Shown: in pieces, positions 25,001-32,910 of the stretch | Layout: every line of letters starts with the position of its first letter | Position numbering within the stretch: the first letter of the stretch is position 1 | DNA from: UBA2970 sp965221075 | Lineage (GTDB): Bacteria; Verrucomicrobiota; Verrucomicrobiia; Limisphaerales; AAA164-E04 | Length of the DNA: 64,000 nt | Assembly: GCA_965221075.1 (NCBI GenBank) | Contig: OZ244865.1 | Location: forward strand, 3,162,001-3,226,000 | Reading direction: 5' to 3' | The notes under the pieces: model-generated | Told to the model about the DNA's origin: nothing | Database searches by the model: none | What the model saw: the letters and a program-made list of their open reading frames with translations, nothing else | Program-made: the position numbers and the translations under genes

Positions 25001-26290
25001 TCAGAGGAGCTCGCCGAAGAACTCCCCTGCGGTCTTCTGCATCTCCGGGCCGAAATGGTGCCCGCCCGGGAAGCCGCGGAAGTGCAGCTGCCCCTCCGCC
25101 CCGGCCTTCCGGTAGGATTCCTCCAGCTTGGTCCTGGCCTGGGCCGCCCCGTTCTTGTCGAGCGCCTCGTCGTCCGATCCGCTGATCACCAGGAGCGGAC
25201 GCGGAGCGCACAGGGCCGCGATGTCGGGCAGGTCCATGTAGCGGTGGAGGCCGGGGACGATCAGCGGCCAGCCGAAGTCGTGTCGCACCTTCGACTGCAG
25301 CTGGTAGGGAATGCTGGTCATCCAGCTGGCGACGGCGACCGCCCGGATCCGCGGATCCAGGGCTCCGGCGAAGCAGGCGCGCAGCCCGCCCAGCGAGAAG
25401 CCGAGCGCCCCGATCCGGTTGCGGTCCACCTCCTCGCGCCCGATCAGGTAGTCCACCGTCCGCAGATCGTCCCAGATCACGAGTCCCGGCCAGGTGGCTC
25501 CGGCCAGGGCGACGGTGCGGGCGAACAGGGACTCCAGCTGGTGGCTGCGGGCGTTGAAGGCCCCGGCCTCGTCGGAGGGAAGGTCGACGGGGCGGTCCCT
25601 CCAGCCGGGGGGATCGTCGTCGAGCAGCAGCCGGCGCTCCCCGTGGTAGATCATGTCGATGATCGCCACCAGGATGCCGCGTCCTGCCAGCTCCTCGGCC
25701 GGGCTCTGGCCCGAGTAGAAGCGCTCCCTGAACTCTCGCAGCAGGAGGTTCTGGCGGCCGGGGGCGTAGATCCTCTCCCGGCCCCAGAGGTAGAAGCCTC
25801 CGTGATCGTGCATCAGGATCACCGCCGGGGTCTGCCGGGGCTGGGCGTCCCGGGGAACCAGCAGGGTGGCCGGAACCCGGAAGTAGGGGGTGGTGCTGAA
25901 CTCCACCTGCTCCACCGTGTATCCCTCCCGCTCCTCCCTGGAGAGGACCTTCTCCCCGGCCGGCCACTGGGGCGGCGAGTAGTGAAGCAGCTCCAGGATC
26001 TTGCCCCGGGCGGTGCGGTGCCAGAAGTCGAGGGTGCGGAACTGGGGGCGCAGGAAGGAGTAGGCGAAGAAGGAGCGGGTTGCCAGCTGCCTGGCCACCG
26101 GCCACAGCGAGCCGATATCCGAACCGGTACTCTGGTCCGGAGGCTGCGCCCCGAAGCCGGGAGGGTTTCCCTGGGCCAGAAGGGGCGGAGGGCGGAGGGC
26201 CCCCAGCCCGGCCCCGGCCAGCAGACCGCCCAGGAAGTCCCGCCGGGTGCCTCCCCTGTCCTGGCCGCCGCCCTGATCCGCCTCTTTCAT
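25001..26290 (-). CDS. Tat-exported alpha/beta hydrolase (acetyl xylan esterase-like)
   Basis: 429 residues. Twin-arginine signal near the start (GTRRDFLGGLLAGAGLGA) predicts export folded. Alpha/beta-hydrolase features: PAVILMHDHGGFYLW (oxyanion region), nucleophile Ser in ALGFSLGGLRA, acid in ISGSDDEALD, and His in FPGGHHFG. An insertion of about 100 residues (IDMIYHGERRLLL to QLESLFART) is typical of the dienelactone hydrolase/acetyl xylan esterase relatives common in Verrucomicrobia and Planctomycetes. Likely a secreted esterase acting on acetylated sugars, but this is inference. Confidence 0.88.
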   Translation of the reverse strand: MKEADQGGGQDRGGTRRDFLGGLLAGAGLGALRPPPLLAQGNPPGFGAQPPDQSTGSDIGSLWPVARQLATRSFFAYSFLRPQFRTLDFWHRTARGKILELLHYSPPQWPAGEKVLSREEREGYTVEQVEFSTTPYFRVPATLLVPRDAQPRQTPAVILMHDHGGFYLWGRERIYAPGRQNLLLREFRERFYSGQSPAEELAGRGILVAIIDMIYHGERRLLLDDDPPGWRDRPVDLPSDEAGAFNARSHQLESLFARTVALAGATWPGLVIWDDLRTVDYLIGREEVDRNRIGALGFSLGGLRACFAGALDPRIRAVAVASWMTSIPYQLQSKVRHDFGWPLIVPGLHRYMDLPDIAALCAPRPLLVISGSDDEALDKNGAAQARTKLEESYRKAGAEGQLHFRGFPGGHHFGPEMQKTAGEFFGELL

Positions 26291-26341
26291 GCCATGGTGC
26301 GCCTCCCTCCGGAATGCTCCTCCAGGCCGCCCCGGTCCGCC

Positions 26342-26623
26342 TCAGATCCCCTTGAACACCCACTCCAGGAAGGGGTGGAGGACGAGCCAGATGAAGAGAA
26401 TCAGGATCAGGGGGCTGAAGTCCACCGCCACCGAGCCAGGCAGGATCCGCACTGGGCGGATCACGCGGCGGATGGGATCCAGGAAGGGGGCGTAGAAGCC
26501 CGAAAGCAGGCGCCTGAGCCTTCCGGGAGGGCGGGACAGGACCAGGTCGAGGAACCAGGATGCGAACAGCCCCAGGGCGAAGAGCCTCAGGACCAGTCCC
26601 GCCAGATCGCCGACCAAGCCCAT
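26342..26623 (-). CDS. YggT family membrane protein
   Basis: 93 residues with two hydrophobic segments (LVLRLFALGLFASWFLDLV and LILILFIWLVLHPFL) separated by the family signature of Pro and Arg residues in FYAPFLDPIRRVIRP. YggT proteins are small inner-membrane proteins linked to osmotic tolerance and cell division, without a proven mechanism. It lies 13 bases after the DUF4203 gene and 51 before the esterase gene, on the same strand, so part of one operon. Confidence 0.9.
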   Translation of the reverse strand: MGLVGDLAGLVLRLFALGLFASWFLDLVLSRPPGRLRRLLSGFYAPFLDPIRRVIRPVRILPGSVAVDFSPLILILFIWLVLHPFLEWVFKGI

Positions 26624-26636
26624 CCCTGTCCCATCT

Positions 26637-27236
26637 CTAGCTGGGAGAGGCCTCCCTTTCCCTGGCCGGCTTCATCATGTGGGCCTGCACCGCCAGGCCG
26701 CAGACCAGCAGCAGGGAGCCCAGGGTGATCTTCAGCCACAGCTGAGGCAGGGGCAGGAGCACCACGAACAGGAAGGCCCCGGCGGCCGAGGTGAGCAGGA
26801 TCAGGGCCCAGTCGAAGATCCAGATCCCGAGGAGCAGCCCCAGGACGCAGCCGAGGAACATGCCCGCCCAGGGCCACCACTGGGAGAGCCAGATCCCGGC
26901 CAGCGCGTAGCCCATGAAGCCTCCCACCAGCATCCCGGCGGCCCGGATCGCCAGCCGGTTGAGGAACCAGCTGAGCAGGGCGACGAAGAGGCCCAGAACC
27001 CCGGGAGTGGCGAAGTAGAGCCACCCCGGCTCCTCGGGCATGATCCGGACGCCCAGCATCGCCCCGGCGGCCATCCCCGCCAGCACCAGCAGGACCCAGT
27101 AGATCCTGCGCCCGAAGAGCAGCAGGATCACCCCGGACGCCACCAGGACCGGAAGCGATTCGACGCTTGCGGGGTCGAGGGCCGCGCTCTCCAGGGCCTC
27201 AACCCAGACCTTGATCTGCTCGATTGCCTTGTCCAT
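26637..27236 (-). CDS. DUF4203-like multi-pass membrane protein
   Basis: 199 residues with six or seven hydrophobic helices from residue 28 on (VLVASGVILLLFGRRIYWVL, VLLVLAGMAAGAMLG, VLGLFVALLSWFLNRLAIRA, MLVGGFMGYALAG, MFLGCVLGLLLGIWIFDW, LILLTSAAGAFLFVVLL, ITLGSLLLVCGLAVQ). The glycine-rich repeats resemble the TM198/DUF4203 family of unknown function. The C-terminus is short and charged. First gene of a leftward operon (DUF4203, YggT, esterase, HAD), divergent from cmr1 with 167 bases between. Confidence 0.75.
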   Translation of the reverse strand: MDKAIEQIKVWVEALESAALDPASVESLPVLVASGVILLLFGRRIYWVLLVLAGMAAGAMLGVRIMPEEPGWLYFATPGVLGLFVALLSWFLNRLAIRAAGMLVGGFMGYALAGIWLSQWWPWAGMFLGCVLGLLLGIWIFDWALILLTSAAGAFLFVVLLPLPQLWLKITLGSLLLVCGLAVQAHMMKPAREREASPS

Positions 27237-27403
27237 CGTCTCGGCCTGGACCCTGCGGGGGAGGACCGGAGGCGAGGCTATTCCTCCGGCGGCCGGATCT
27301 CAACTCCGAACGGAGCGGGCCCGCCCGCCCCCCCGGCCCGGGGGAAGGCCGGTCCGGCGGCGCTTCCGATCCCCCGGGCGGCTCCTTTCCGGACCGGCCA
27401 CAG

Positions 27404-28531
27404 ATGCACCGCCTCAACGCAAGATTCCGGATCGTGACCCCCTGCTTCCTGGGTCCGGACGAGCGCCGGGCGGAGCTGCGCCTGGCCTCGCTGAAGGGGG
27501 CCCTGCGCTTCTGGTGGCGCTCCCTGGCCCCCTGGGGCCCGGATCCCGGGGCGATGGAGCGGATGCGGGAGCGGGAGGAGGCCCTGTTCGGATCCCCTCG
27601 GAGGGGCCAGGGCCGGATCCTGCTCGCCCTGCAGGAGATGCGGCCGCCCGGCTCCATGCGCAAGGGGGAGATCCTGAAGGACCGGCGCCCCGCGGGCCCC
27701 GGAACGCGCTACCTGGGCTACGGCCTGATGAAGACCGAGGGGAAGGACGCCGGACGCCTGCGCCGCCCCTGCCTGAAGGCCCCCTGCGAGTTCGTCCTGC
27801 GCCTGGCGGCCTTCGACCGGGAGGCGCTCCGGGAGGTCCTGCCGGCCCTGCAGATCCTCGGACTGCTGGGGGGGCTGGGAGCCCGCTCCCGCAAGGGCTA
27901 CGGCAGCCTGAACCTGGAGGAGCTTGCCGGAGACCTGAAGACCGGATGGAGGCCCCTCCGCGACGTGGACGACTACCAGCGGCGGCTGGCTCGGATCCTG
28001 GACCCGGCGGCCCTCGGCCGGGAGGAGGAGCCGCCCTTCACCGCCTTCTCGGGCCGCTCGAGGATCGATCTGGCGCTCAGGGACCGGCGCAGCGCGCTGG
28101 AGGTGATCGAGGGCTACGGGCGCGAGATGGTCCGCTACCGCAGCTGGGGGCGCAAGGGGCGGATCCTGGAGCGGGAGAACGCCGAGCGTCTCTTCCCCGA
28201 GGACCACGACTGGTCCAAGGGCCGCTGGACCCCCCGCGGCTTCCATCCCCGCAGGGCGGTCTTCGGCCTGCCCCACGCCTACCGCGACCGGAGCGTGAGG
28301 CCCCAGCGCCACCTGCGGCGGGCCAGCCCCCTCTTCTTCCATGTGCACCGCATCCAGGGCCGGCACATGGGCCTGGCCTGCCTGCTGCCCTCGGCCTTCC
28401 TGCCCCCGGGCGAGGGCCTGCGGGCCGGAGAGAGGAACGTGCCCTGCCGCCCCGAGTGGAAGATCCTGGCCGGATTCCTCGACCGCTTCCGCCGGCAGGA
28501 GGGAGGCCGGACGCTCTGGCCCCATGAGTGA
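27404..28531 (+). CDS. cmr1: Type III-B CRISPR RAMP protein Cmr1
   Basis: 375 residues. Cmr1 caps the target 3' side of the Cmr complex. RAMP features are clear: RIVTPCFLGPDERRAELRLA, the Cmr1 signature SLKGALRFWWRSLAP, and the glycine-rich loop GLLGGLGARSRKGYGSLNLEE. The second RAMP fold is in the rest (SALEVIEGYGREM, FGLPHAYRDRS, RRASPLFFHVHR). ATG 27404 is close to homology start. It opens a four-gene operon, ending eight bases inside cmr4. No cmr2/cas10 or cmr3 is present on either side. Confidence 0.92.
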   Translation: MHRLNARFRIVTPCFLGPDERRAELRLASLKGALRFWWRSLAPWGPDPGAMERMREREEALFGSPRRGQGRILLALQEMRPPGSMRKGEILKDRRPAGPGTRYLGYGLMKTEGKDAGRLRRPCLKAPCEFVLRLAAFDREALREVLPALQILGLLGGLGARSRKGYGSLNLEELAGDLKTGWRPLRDVDDYQRRLARILDPAALGREEEPPFTAFSGRSRIDLALRDRRSALEVIEGYGREMVRYRSWGRKGRILERENAERLFPEDHDWSKGRWTPRGFHPRRAVFGLPHAYRDRSVRPQRHLRRASPLFFHVHRIQGRHMGLACLLPSAFLPPGEGLRAGERNVPCRPEWKILAGFLDRFRRQEGGRTLWPHE

Positions 28532-29225
28532 GCGGATGCTGGGGCTTCTGGCCGAGACCTGCGTCCGTCCCGCCGGCCCCTCAAGCGGCGGGATCCTGGA
28601 CCGGGAGATCGCCCGCGACCCGGAGGACGGCCTGCCCTGGATCGAGGGCCCGGTCCTGGACCGGGCCCTGGGGCGGGAGGCGGCCCTGGACGCGGCCCGG
28701 CTGCTCCTCCTTCCGGTCCGGTCCCTGAGCGAGGACCACCGCTGGATCACCTGCCCCGGGATCCTCCGCCGCCTGGCCGGGGCCTGGACCGGGAAGGATC
28801 CCCTGCCCCGCTGGAGCCCCGAGGTGCCGCCCGGCCAGTTCCTGGGGGAGGGCCCCTACACCCTCCACCTGGAGGAGCGGGCCCTGCGCAAGTCCAGCGG
28901 GCTGCCTCCGGCGGCCGGGGCCTGGATCGAGGCCCTGGCCTCGCTGATGGCCGACCCCGGCGCCCGCCGACGGCTGCCGCGGCGCCTGGCCGTGCTCGAC
29001 GACCGGGACTTCGCCTGGTTCTCGGGAAGCGGGCTGCCGCTGCTGGTCCGCCACGCCCTGGAGGAGCGCACCCAGCTGGTCCGGGAGCGGATCCACGAGG
29101 AGGCGCTGCCTCCCGACACCCTGATGTACGCCCGCGTCAGGGGGGAGCCCGAGCCGCCCGGCTACCTGCGGCTGGGCGGGGGGCGCAGCGCCGGGCTGGG
29201 ATGGATGGGTCTGGCGTGGATCTGA
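28524..29225 (+). CDS. cmr4: Type III-B CRISPR RAMP backbone nuclease Cmr4
   Basis: 233 residues, shorter than the usual 270-300. Cmr4 forms the backbone of the complex and cuts target RNA every six bases. Visible: LDREIARDPEDGLPWIEGPV, matching the Cmr4 block that carries the catalytic Asp (here in ILDREIARD) and the palm entry; RLAVLDDRDFAWF; and the glycine-rich C-terminal GYLRLGGGRSAGLGWM. The ATG overlaps the cmr1 stop by eight bases. The missing length appears to be in the thumb and insert region rather than at the catalytic end. Confidence 0.88.
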   Translation: MSERMLGLLAETCVRPAGPSSGGILDREIARDPEDGLPWIEGPVLDRALGREAALDAARLLLLPVRSLSEDHRWITCPGILRRLAGAWTGKDPLPRWSPEVPPGQFLGEGPYTLHLEERALRKSSGLPPAAGAWIEALASLMADPGARRRLPRRLAVLDDRDFAWFSGSGLPLLVRHALEERTQLVRERIHEEALPPDTLMYARVRGEPEPPGYLRLGGGRSAGLGWMGLAWI

Positions 29226-29503
29226 GGGAGGAGATCGGCCGGGCCTTCCGCTCCATCCGCCGCCTGGGACTGGGCCCGGCCCTGGCCCTGCTGCGCCAGC
29301 GGGAGAGGGATCGTCCGGCCGCCCGGGCCCTGCGGCGGGAGCTCCAGGGCCGCCTGTGCCGCGACGACCCCCGGGCGCCCTACCCCGGCGCCGGGGATCT
29401 GCTCGAGGCGATCCGCTTCCACGGCCAGGAGCCCTGCCTGAGGGCGCGCGACGAGGCCCTGGCCCTTCTGGAGGAGCTATGGCGGAAGGAGGCCGATGGC
29501 TGA
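29201..29503 (+). CDS. cmr5: Type III-B CRISPR small subunit Cmr5
   Basis: 100 residues, largely helical and Arg-rich (EEIGRAFRSIRRLG, PALALLRQRERDRP, GAGDLLEAIRFHGQEPCLRA), the size and position expected for Cmr5, the inner filament subunit. Cmr5 is poorly conserved, so the call rests mainly on place between cmr4 and cmr6. The ATG overlaps cmr4 by 25 bases; a GTG at 29216 with a 10-base overlap is an alternative start. Confidence 0.8.
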   Translation: MDGSGVDLREEIGRAFRSIRRLGLGPALALLRQRERDRPAARALRRELQGRLCRDDPRAPYPGAGDLLEAIRFHGQEPCLRARDEALALLEELWRKEADG

Positions 29504-30641
29504 GGACGGGATACCGCTGTGCCGCGAGGGGCGCCTGGCCGCCTTCCAGGACGGGAACGCGGGCCTGTGGTGCGACAAGTTCGCCCGGGGCTGGGAGGAC
29601 CTGTCCGATCCCCGGAGGATCCGGTTCCTCTCCGGAGCGTGGATCGGGGAGGCGGAGCGCCTGGCCGGGGAGCAGAGCCGGCAGGAGGGCTTCCGGGAGG
29701 AGCTGCGGGAGCGCATCGAGCGCAGGGAGAGGATGGTGGAGGCCCTGGGAGGCCAGGCCCTCCTGGCCCGCTGCGCCGCGCCCCTGGCGATCGGCCTGGA
29801 CCGCGAGCACCCCTCCGGAAGGGGCTTCCAGTGGCATCCCCTCTACGGGATCCCCTGGCTGCCGGGCTCCTCGGTCAAGGGGCTGGTGCGGCGCTGGTCG
29901 CGGCTGCGGCGCCAGGGGCCCGCCAAGGGGAGGGATCCCTCGGAGCGTATCCTGGGCCGGCCGCGGCGGGCCGGATCGGTGATCTTCCTCGACGCGCTTC
30001 CGGCCCGGCCGGTCCGGCTGCGCCGGGAGGCCAGGACGCCGCACTACCCGGACTACCACCGCAAGGGCCTGCCTCCGGGCGACTGGATGGAGCCGGAGCC
30101 CCTCCCCTTCCTGGCCGTGGAGCGGGGGGCCCTCTTCCACTTCTCGCTGCTGCCGGCCCCGGACGATCCGGACGCTCCCCGCCTCTGCCGCACTGCGCTC
30201 GGCTGGCTGGCCGAGGCCCTGGACTGGGTGGGCATCGGGGCGCTGGCGTCCCTCGGCTACGGGCGGATGAGCAAGGAGCGGATCCTCGCCTTCCGGAAGG
30301 ACGCCCCGCAGGTAAAGCCGCCTCCCCCCGAGGCGGCGTGGCTGGAGGAGCGCTGGCGCCAGGAGCCCTGGAGCTCCCACCGGTTCACCGAGGAGGCCCA
30401 TGCCTTCCTGGAGAGGTTCCCCGGGGCCGGCCCCGAGGCGATCGGGATGCTGCTCGGCCGCATGGACGCCCTGTGGCCCGGCATCCGCGAGGATCCCGAG
30501 GGGCGCCGGGGCCGGAAGGGCGACAAGCACCGCTTCAAGCCCAGGCAGCGGAAGCTGGCCGCCCTGCTGCTGGCCCGGCTAGAGCCTCCTCCAGGAGAGC
30601 CAGCGGCCGAGGAGGGAGCGGACCCGGGGAGTGAGGCGTGA
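29496..30641 (+). CDS. cmr6: Type III-B CRISPR RAMP protein Cmr6
   Basis: 381 residues. RAMP features: APLAIGLDREHPSGRGFQ, then IPWLPGSSVKGLVRRW (the Cmr6 block), RRAGSVIFLDALP, and the glycine-rich WVGIGALASLGYGRM. The last 110 residues are a charged extension (GRKGDKHRFKPRQRK) not typical of shorter Cmr6 proteins. It overlaps cmr5 by eight bases. It also overlaps the end of the convergent oxidoreductase gene by 63 bases, which is long for two real genes and makes its extreme C-terminus notable. Last gene of the operon; no CRISPR repeats follow. Confidence 0.9.
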   Translation: MAEDGIPLCREGRLAAFQDGNAGLWCDKFARGWEDLSDPRRIRFLSGAWIGEAERLAGEQSRQEGFREELRERIERRERMVEALGGQALLARCAAPLAIGLDREHPSGRGFQWHPLYGIPWLPGSSVKGLVRRWSRLRRQGPAKGRDPSERILGRPRRAGSVIFLDALPARPVRLRREARTPHYPDYHRKGLPPGDWMEPEPLPFLAVERGALFHFSLLPAPDDPDAPRLCRTALGWLAEALDWVGIGALASLGYGRMSKERILAFRKDAPQVKPPPPEAAWLEERWRQEPWSSHRFTEEAHAFLERFPGAGPEAIGMLLGRMDALWPGIREDPEGRRGRKGDKHRFKPRQRKLAALLLARLEPPPGEPAAEEGADPGSEA

Positions 30642-32090
30642 GCGCTGGTACTGGTCGCCCAGCTTGCGTATGGCCTCGGCCCGGGTGGGATAGGGCATGA
30701 TCACTCCGGCCAGGGAGGAGAGCCCCATTCCCGCCTTCATGGCGGTGGCCAGGTGGCCGATCAGGTCCCCGGCGCCGGGGGCGGCCACGGTGGCCGAGAG
30801 GATGCGGCCCGAGCCCGGGCGGTGGTGCACCTTCACCCACCCGAGGTCCGAGCCGTCGAGGATCGCGCGATCCACCTCGGAGAAGGGCTGGACGAGGGAG
30901 GGCAGGCCCCGGGCGAGGCACTCCCGGGGGGAGAGCCCCGCGTGGGCCACCTCGGGCGAGGTGTAGGTGCAGCGCGGGACGAGCAGGCCGCTGAGCCTCA
31001 CCCGTCCCATGAACAGGGCGTTGCGGATCAACGCGCGCGCCATGAAGTCGGCGGCGTGGGTGTGGCGGACCGGGGAGCAGCAGTCCCCGGCGGCGTAGAT
31101 CCTGGGGTTGGCCGTGCGGAGGAAGTCGTCGATGGCGACGCCCCGGGCCGAGCTCCCGACGCCGGCCCGCTCCAGGCCCAGCCCCTCCACGTTGGGAACG
31201 CGTCCGGCGGCCACCAGCAGCCGGTCCACGGTGGCGGCCGTCCGCCCGTCCCGGGAGTCGGCCAGCCGGACGCCCCCGGGGCCGGAGGAGACCGACAGGC
31301 GCCGCGCCGAGTCGTGGATCCGCACCCCGTCCTGCTCCAGGGCCTCCTTCACCAGCGCGGCCGCCTCCCGGTCCTCCTCGGGCAGCAGCCCCCGGCCGGA
31401 GGCGAAGAGCTCGACGCGGGAGCCGAGCCGGGCGAAGGCCTGCGCCATCTCGCAGCCGATGGCCCCGGCCCCCAGGATCCCCAGGCGGTCCGGGCGCCGC
31501 TGGAGGGAGAAGAGGTTCCCGCTGGTCAGGACCGGCACGGAGTCCAGTCCCGGGACCGGAGGGAGGGCGGGCCGGGCCCCGGTGCAGATCGCCGCCCGGG
31601 AGAAGCGGAGGAGGGCCTCCCCCACCCTCGCCGTGCTCCGGTCCTGGAAGACGGCCTGGCCCAGGAACACGTCCACCCCCAGGGAGCGGAAGCGCTCCAC
31701 CGAGTCGTGGCGGCCGATCCCGCTGCGCAGCCGGCGCATCCGCTCCATCGCCGCGCCGAAGTCGGCCGAGGCCCCGGAGGGAACCCGGATCCCCAGGCCG
31801 GAGGCCGACCGGACGGCGTCCCAGGCCCGCCCCGAGGCGAGAAGCGCCTTGGAGGGCACGCAGCCGGCGTTGAGGCAGTCGCCGCCCATCAGGGCGCGCT
31901 CCACCAGGGCCACCCGGGCCCCCAGTCCGGCCGCGCCCGCCGCGGCCACCAGGCCCGCGGTCCCCGCCCCGATCACCACCAGGTTGTAGCGCCGGGCGGG
32001 CTCGGGATTGCGGTGGCCGGGAGGGCGGACCAGGGAGAGGAGGGCCTGGTCGTGGCCGTCCCCGGGACGGAGCGCCTCCAGGGAGCTCAC
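30579..32090 (-). CDS. Mercuric reductase-like flavoprotein disulfide reductase
   Basis: 503 residues from GTG 32090, overlapping the TVP38 stop (GTGA). FAD-binding VVIGAGTAGLVAAAGAAGLG, redox-active disulfide GGDCLNAGCVPSKALL, NAD(P) site LGILGAGAIGCEMAQAF, second FAD motif RIYAAGDCC, and a C-terminal dimer domain. The C-terminal His-x-x-x-x-Glu of lipoamide dehydrogenases is replaced by YPTRAEAIRK, as in the MerA-like proteins found with TVP38 proteins. No mercury-binding N-terminal or C-terminal Cys pair is seen, so mercury reduction is not implied. Converges with cmr6. Confidence 0.88.
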   Translation of the reverse strand: MSSLEALRPGDGHDQALLSLVRPPGHRNPEPARRYNLVVIGAGTAGLVAAAGAAGLGARVALVERALMGGDCLNAGCVPSKALLASGRAWDAVRSASGLGIRVPSGASADFGAAMERMRRLRSGIGRHDSVERFRSLGVDVFLGQAVFQDRSTARVGEALLRFSRAAICTGARPALPPVPGLDSVPVLTSGNLFSLQRRPDRLGILGAGAIGCEMAQAFARLGSRVELFASGRGLLPEEDREAAALVKEALEQDGVRIHDSARRLSVSSGPGGVRLADSRDGRTAATVDRLLVAAGRVPNVEGLGLERAGVGSSARGVAIDDFLRTANPRIYAAGDCCSPVRHTHAADFMARALIRNALFMGRVRLSGLLVPRCTYTSPEVAHAGLSPRECLARGLPSLVQPFSEVDRAILDGSDLGWVKVHHRPGSGRILSATVAAPGAGDLIGHLATAMKAGMGLSSLAGVIMPYPTRAEAIRKLGDQYQRSRLTPRVRSLLGRWLSWRRL

Positions 32091-32833
32091 GGCCCCTCCC
32101 CCCCGGAGCGCGCCTCGGGGCCGGAGGGGACGGGCCGCAGCCGGCGCAGGATCCTGCGGGCCGCCAGGGGGAGGAGCCCGATCAGCAGGAACGAGAGGAT
32201 CAGCCCCGGGCCAAGCACGCCGCCCGCCCCCTGCCGGGCCAGGTCGGAGAGCCGGGGGAGGGACGCCCCGGCGTTGAGGTAGACGAAGGTGCCCGGAAGC
32301 ATCCCCGCCAGGCTGACCCAGAAGAAGGTCCGCAGGCGCAGGGGGGTCAGCCCCATCGCCAGGTTGATCACGAAGAAGGGCGCCGCCGGGATCAGCCTCA
32401 GGGTGAACAGGTAGAAGGCGCCCTCGGCCTCCAGGGCGCGGTTGAAGCGCTCCAGGCGGGCCCCGAAGCGGGCCAGGAGCGCCTCCCGGAAGAGGAAGCG
32501 GCTGAGCAGGAAGGCGCAGCTGGCCCCGGTGGCGCTGGCCAGGCCGACCACCGGGAGGGCCCACCACAGGCCCAGGAACCAGCCCAGGAACAGGGTCGCC
32601 AGGGCCGCGCCGGGCAGGGAGAGGGCGGCGATCGCCACGTAGGCGAGGAAGCAGGCGGCCAGGGCGGCTCCGAAGCGGGCCTCCTTCCAGGCCCTCAGCT
32701 CCTCCTCCCGGCCCGCGAGGTACTCCAGGTCGAGGTGGCCGCGCAGGCCGTACCCCGCCAGGATCGCGGCCAGGACCGCCCCGGCCAGGAGGGACAGGCG
32801 CAGGCCGCGCCGCCGGGCCCCGCCCCCGCTCAT
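32087..32833 (-). CDS. TVP38/TMEM64 (DedA-like) membrane protein
   Basis: 248 residues, six hydrophobic segments. VTT-domain signatures: ALSLPGAALATLFLGWFLG, GASCAFLLSRFLFRE, and FTLRLIPAAPFFVINLAMGLT with the conserved Arg-Leu-Ile-Pro. Homologues scramble or transport lipids; the bacterial role is uncertain. The pairing with a MerA-like reductase directly downstream recurs in many bacteria. ATG 32833 chosen because hydrophobic homology starts 15 residues later; ilvD lies 77 bases upstream. Confidence 0.9.
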   Translation of the reverse strand: MSGGGARRRGLRLSLLAGAVLAAILAGYGLRGHLDLEYLAGREEELRAWKEARFGAALAACFLAYVAIAALSLPGAALATLFLGWFLGLWWALPVVGLASATGASCAFLLSRFLFREALLARFGARLERFNRALEAEGAFYLFTLRLIPAAPFFVINLAMGLTPLRLRTFFWVSLAGMLPGTFVYLNAGASLPRLSDLARQGAGGVLGPGLILSFLLIGLLPLAARRILRRLRPVPSGPEARSGGEGP

Positions 32834-32910
32834 GGATCCGGGACGGGGCCCGGCGAAGGAAGACGCGGAGGATCCGGGACGCCTGCCATGACCAGCCCGC
32901 GGTCCCGGCC

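Noticed and set aside
30579..32090. The MerA-like protein as a true mercuric reductase
   Set aside because: No heavy-metal-binding N-terminal domain, no C-terminal Cys pair, and no mer genes nearby; the TVP38 pairing is typical of the non-mercury subgroup.
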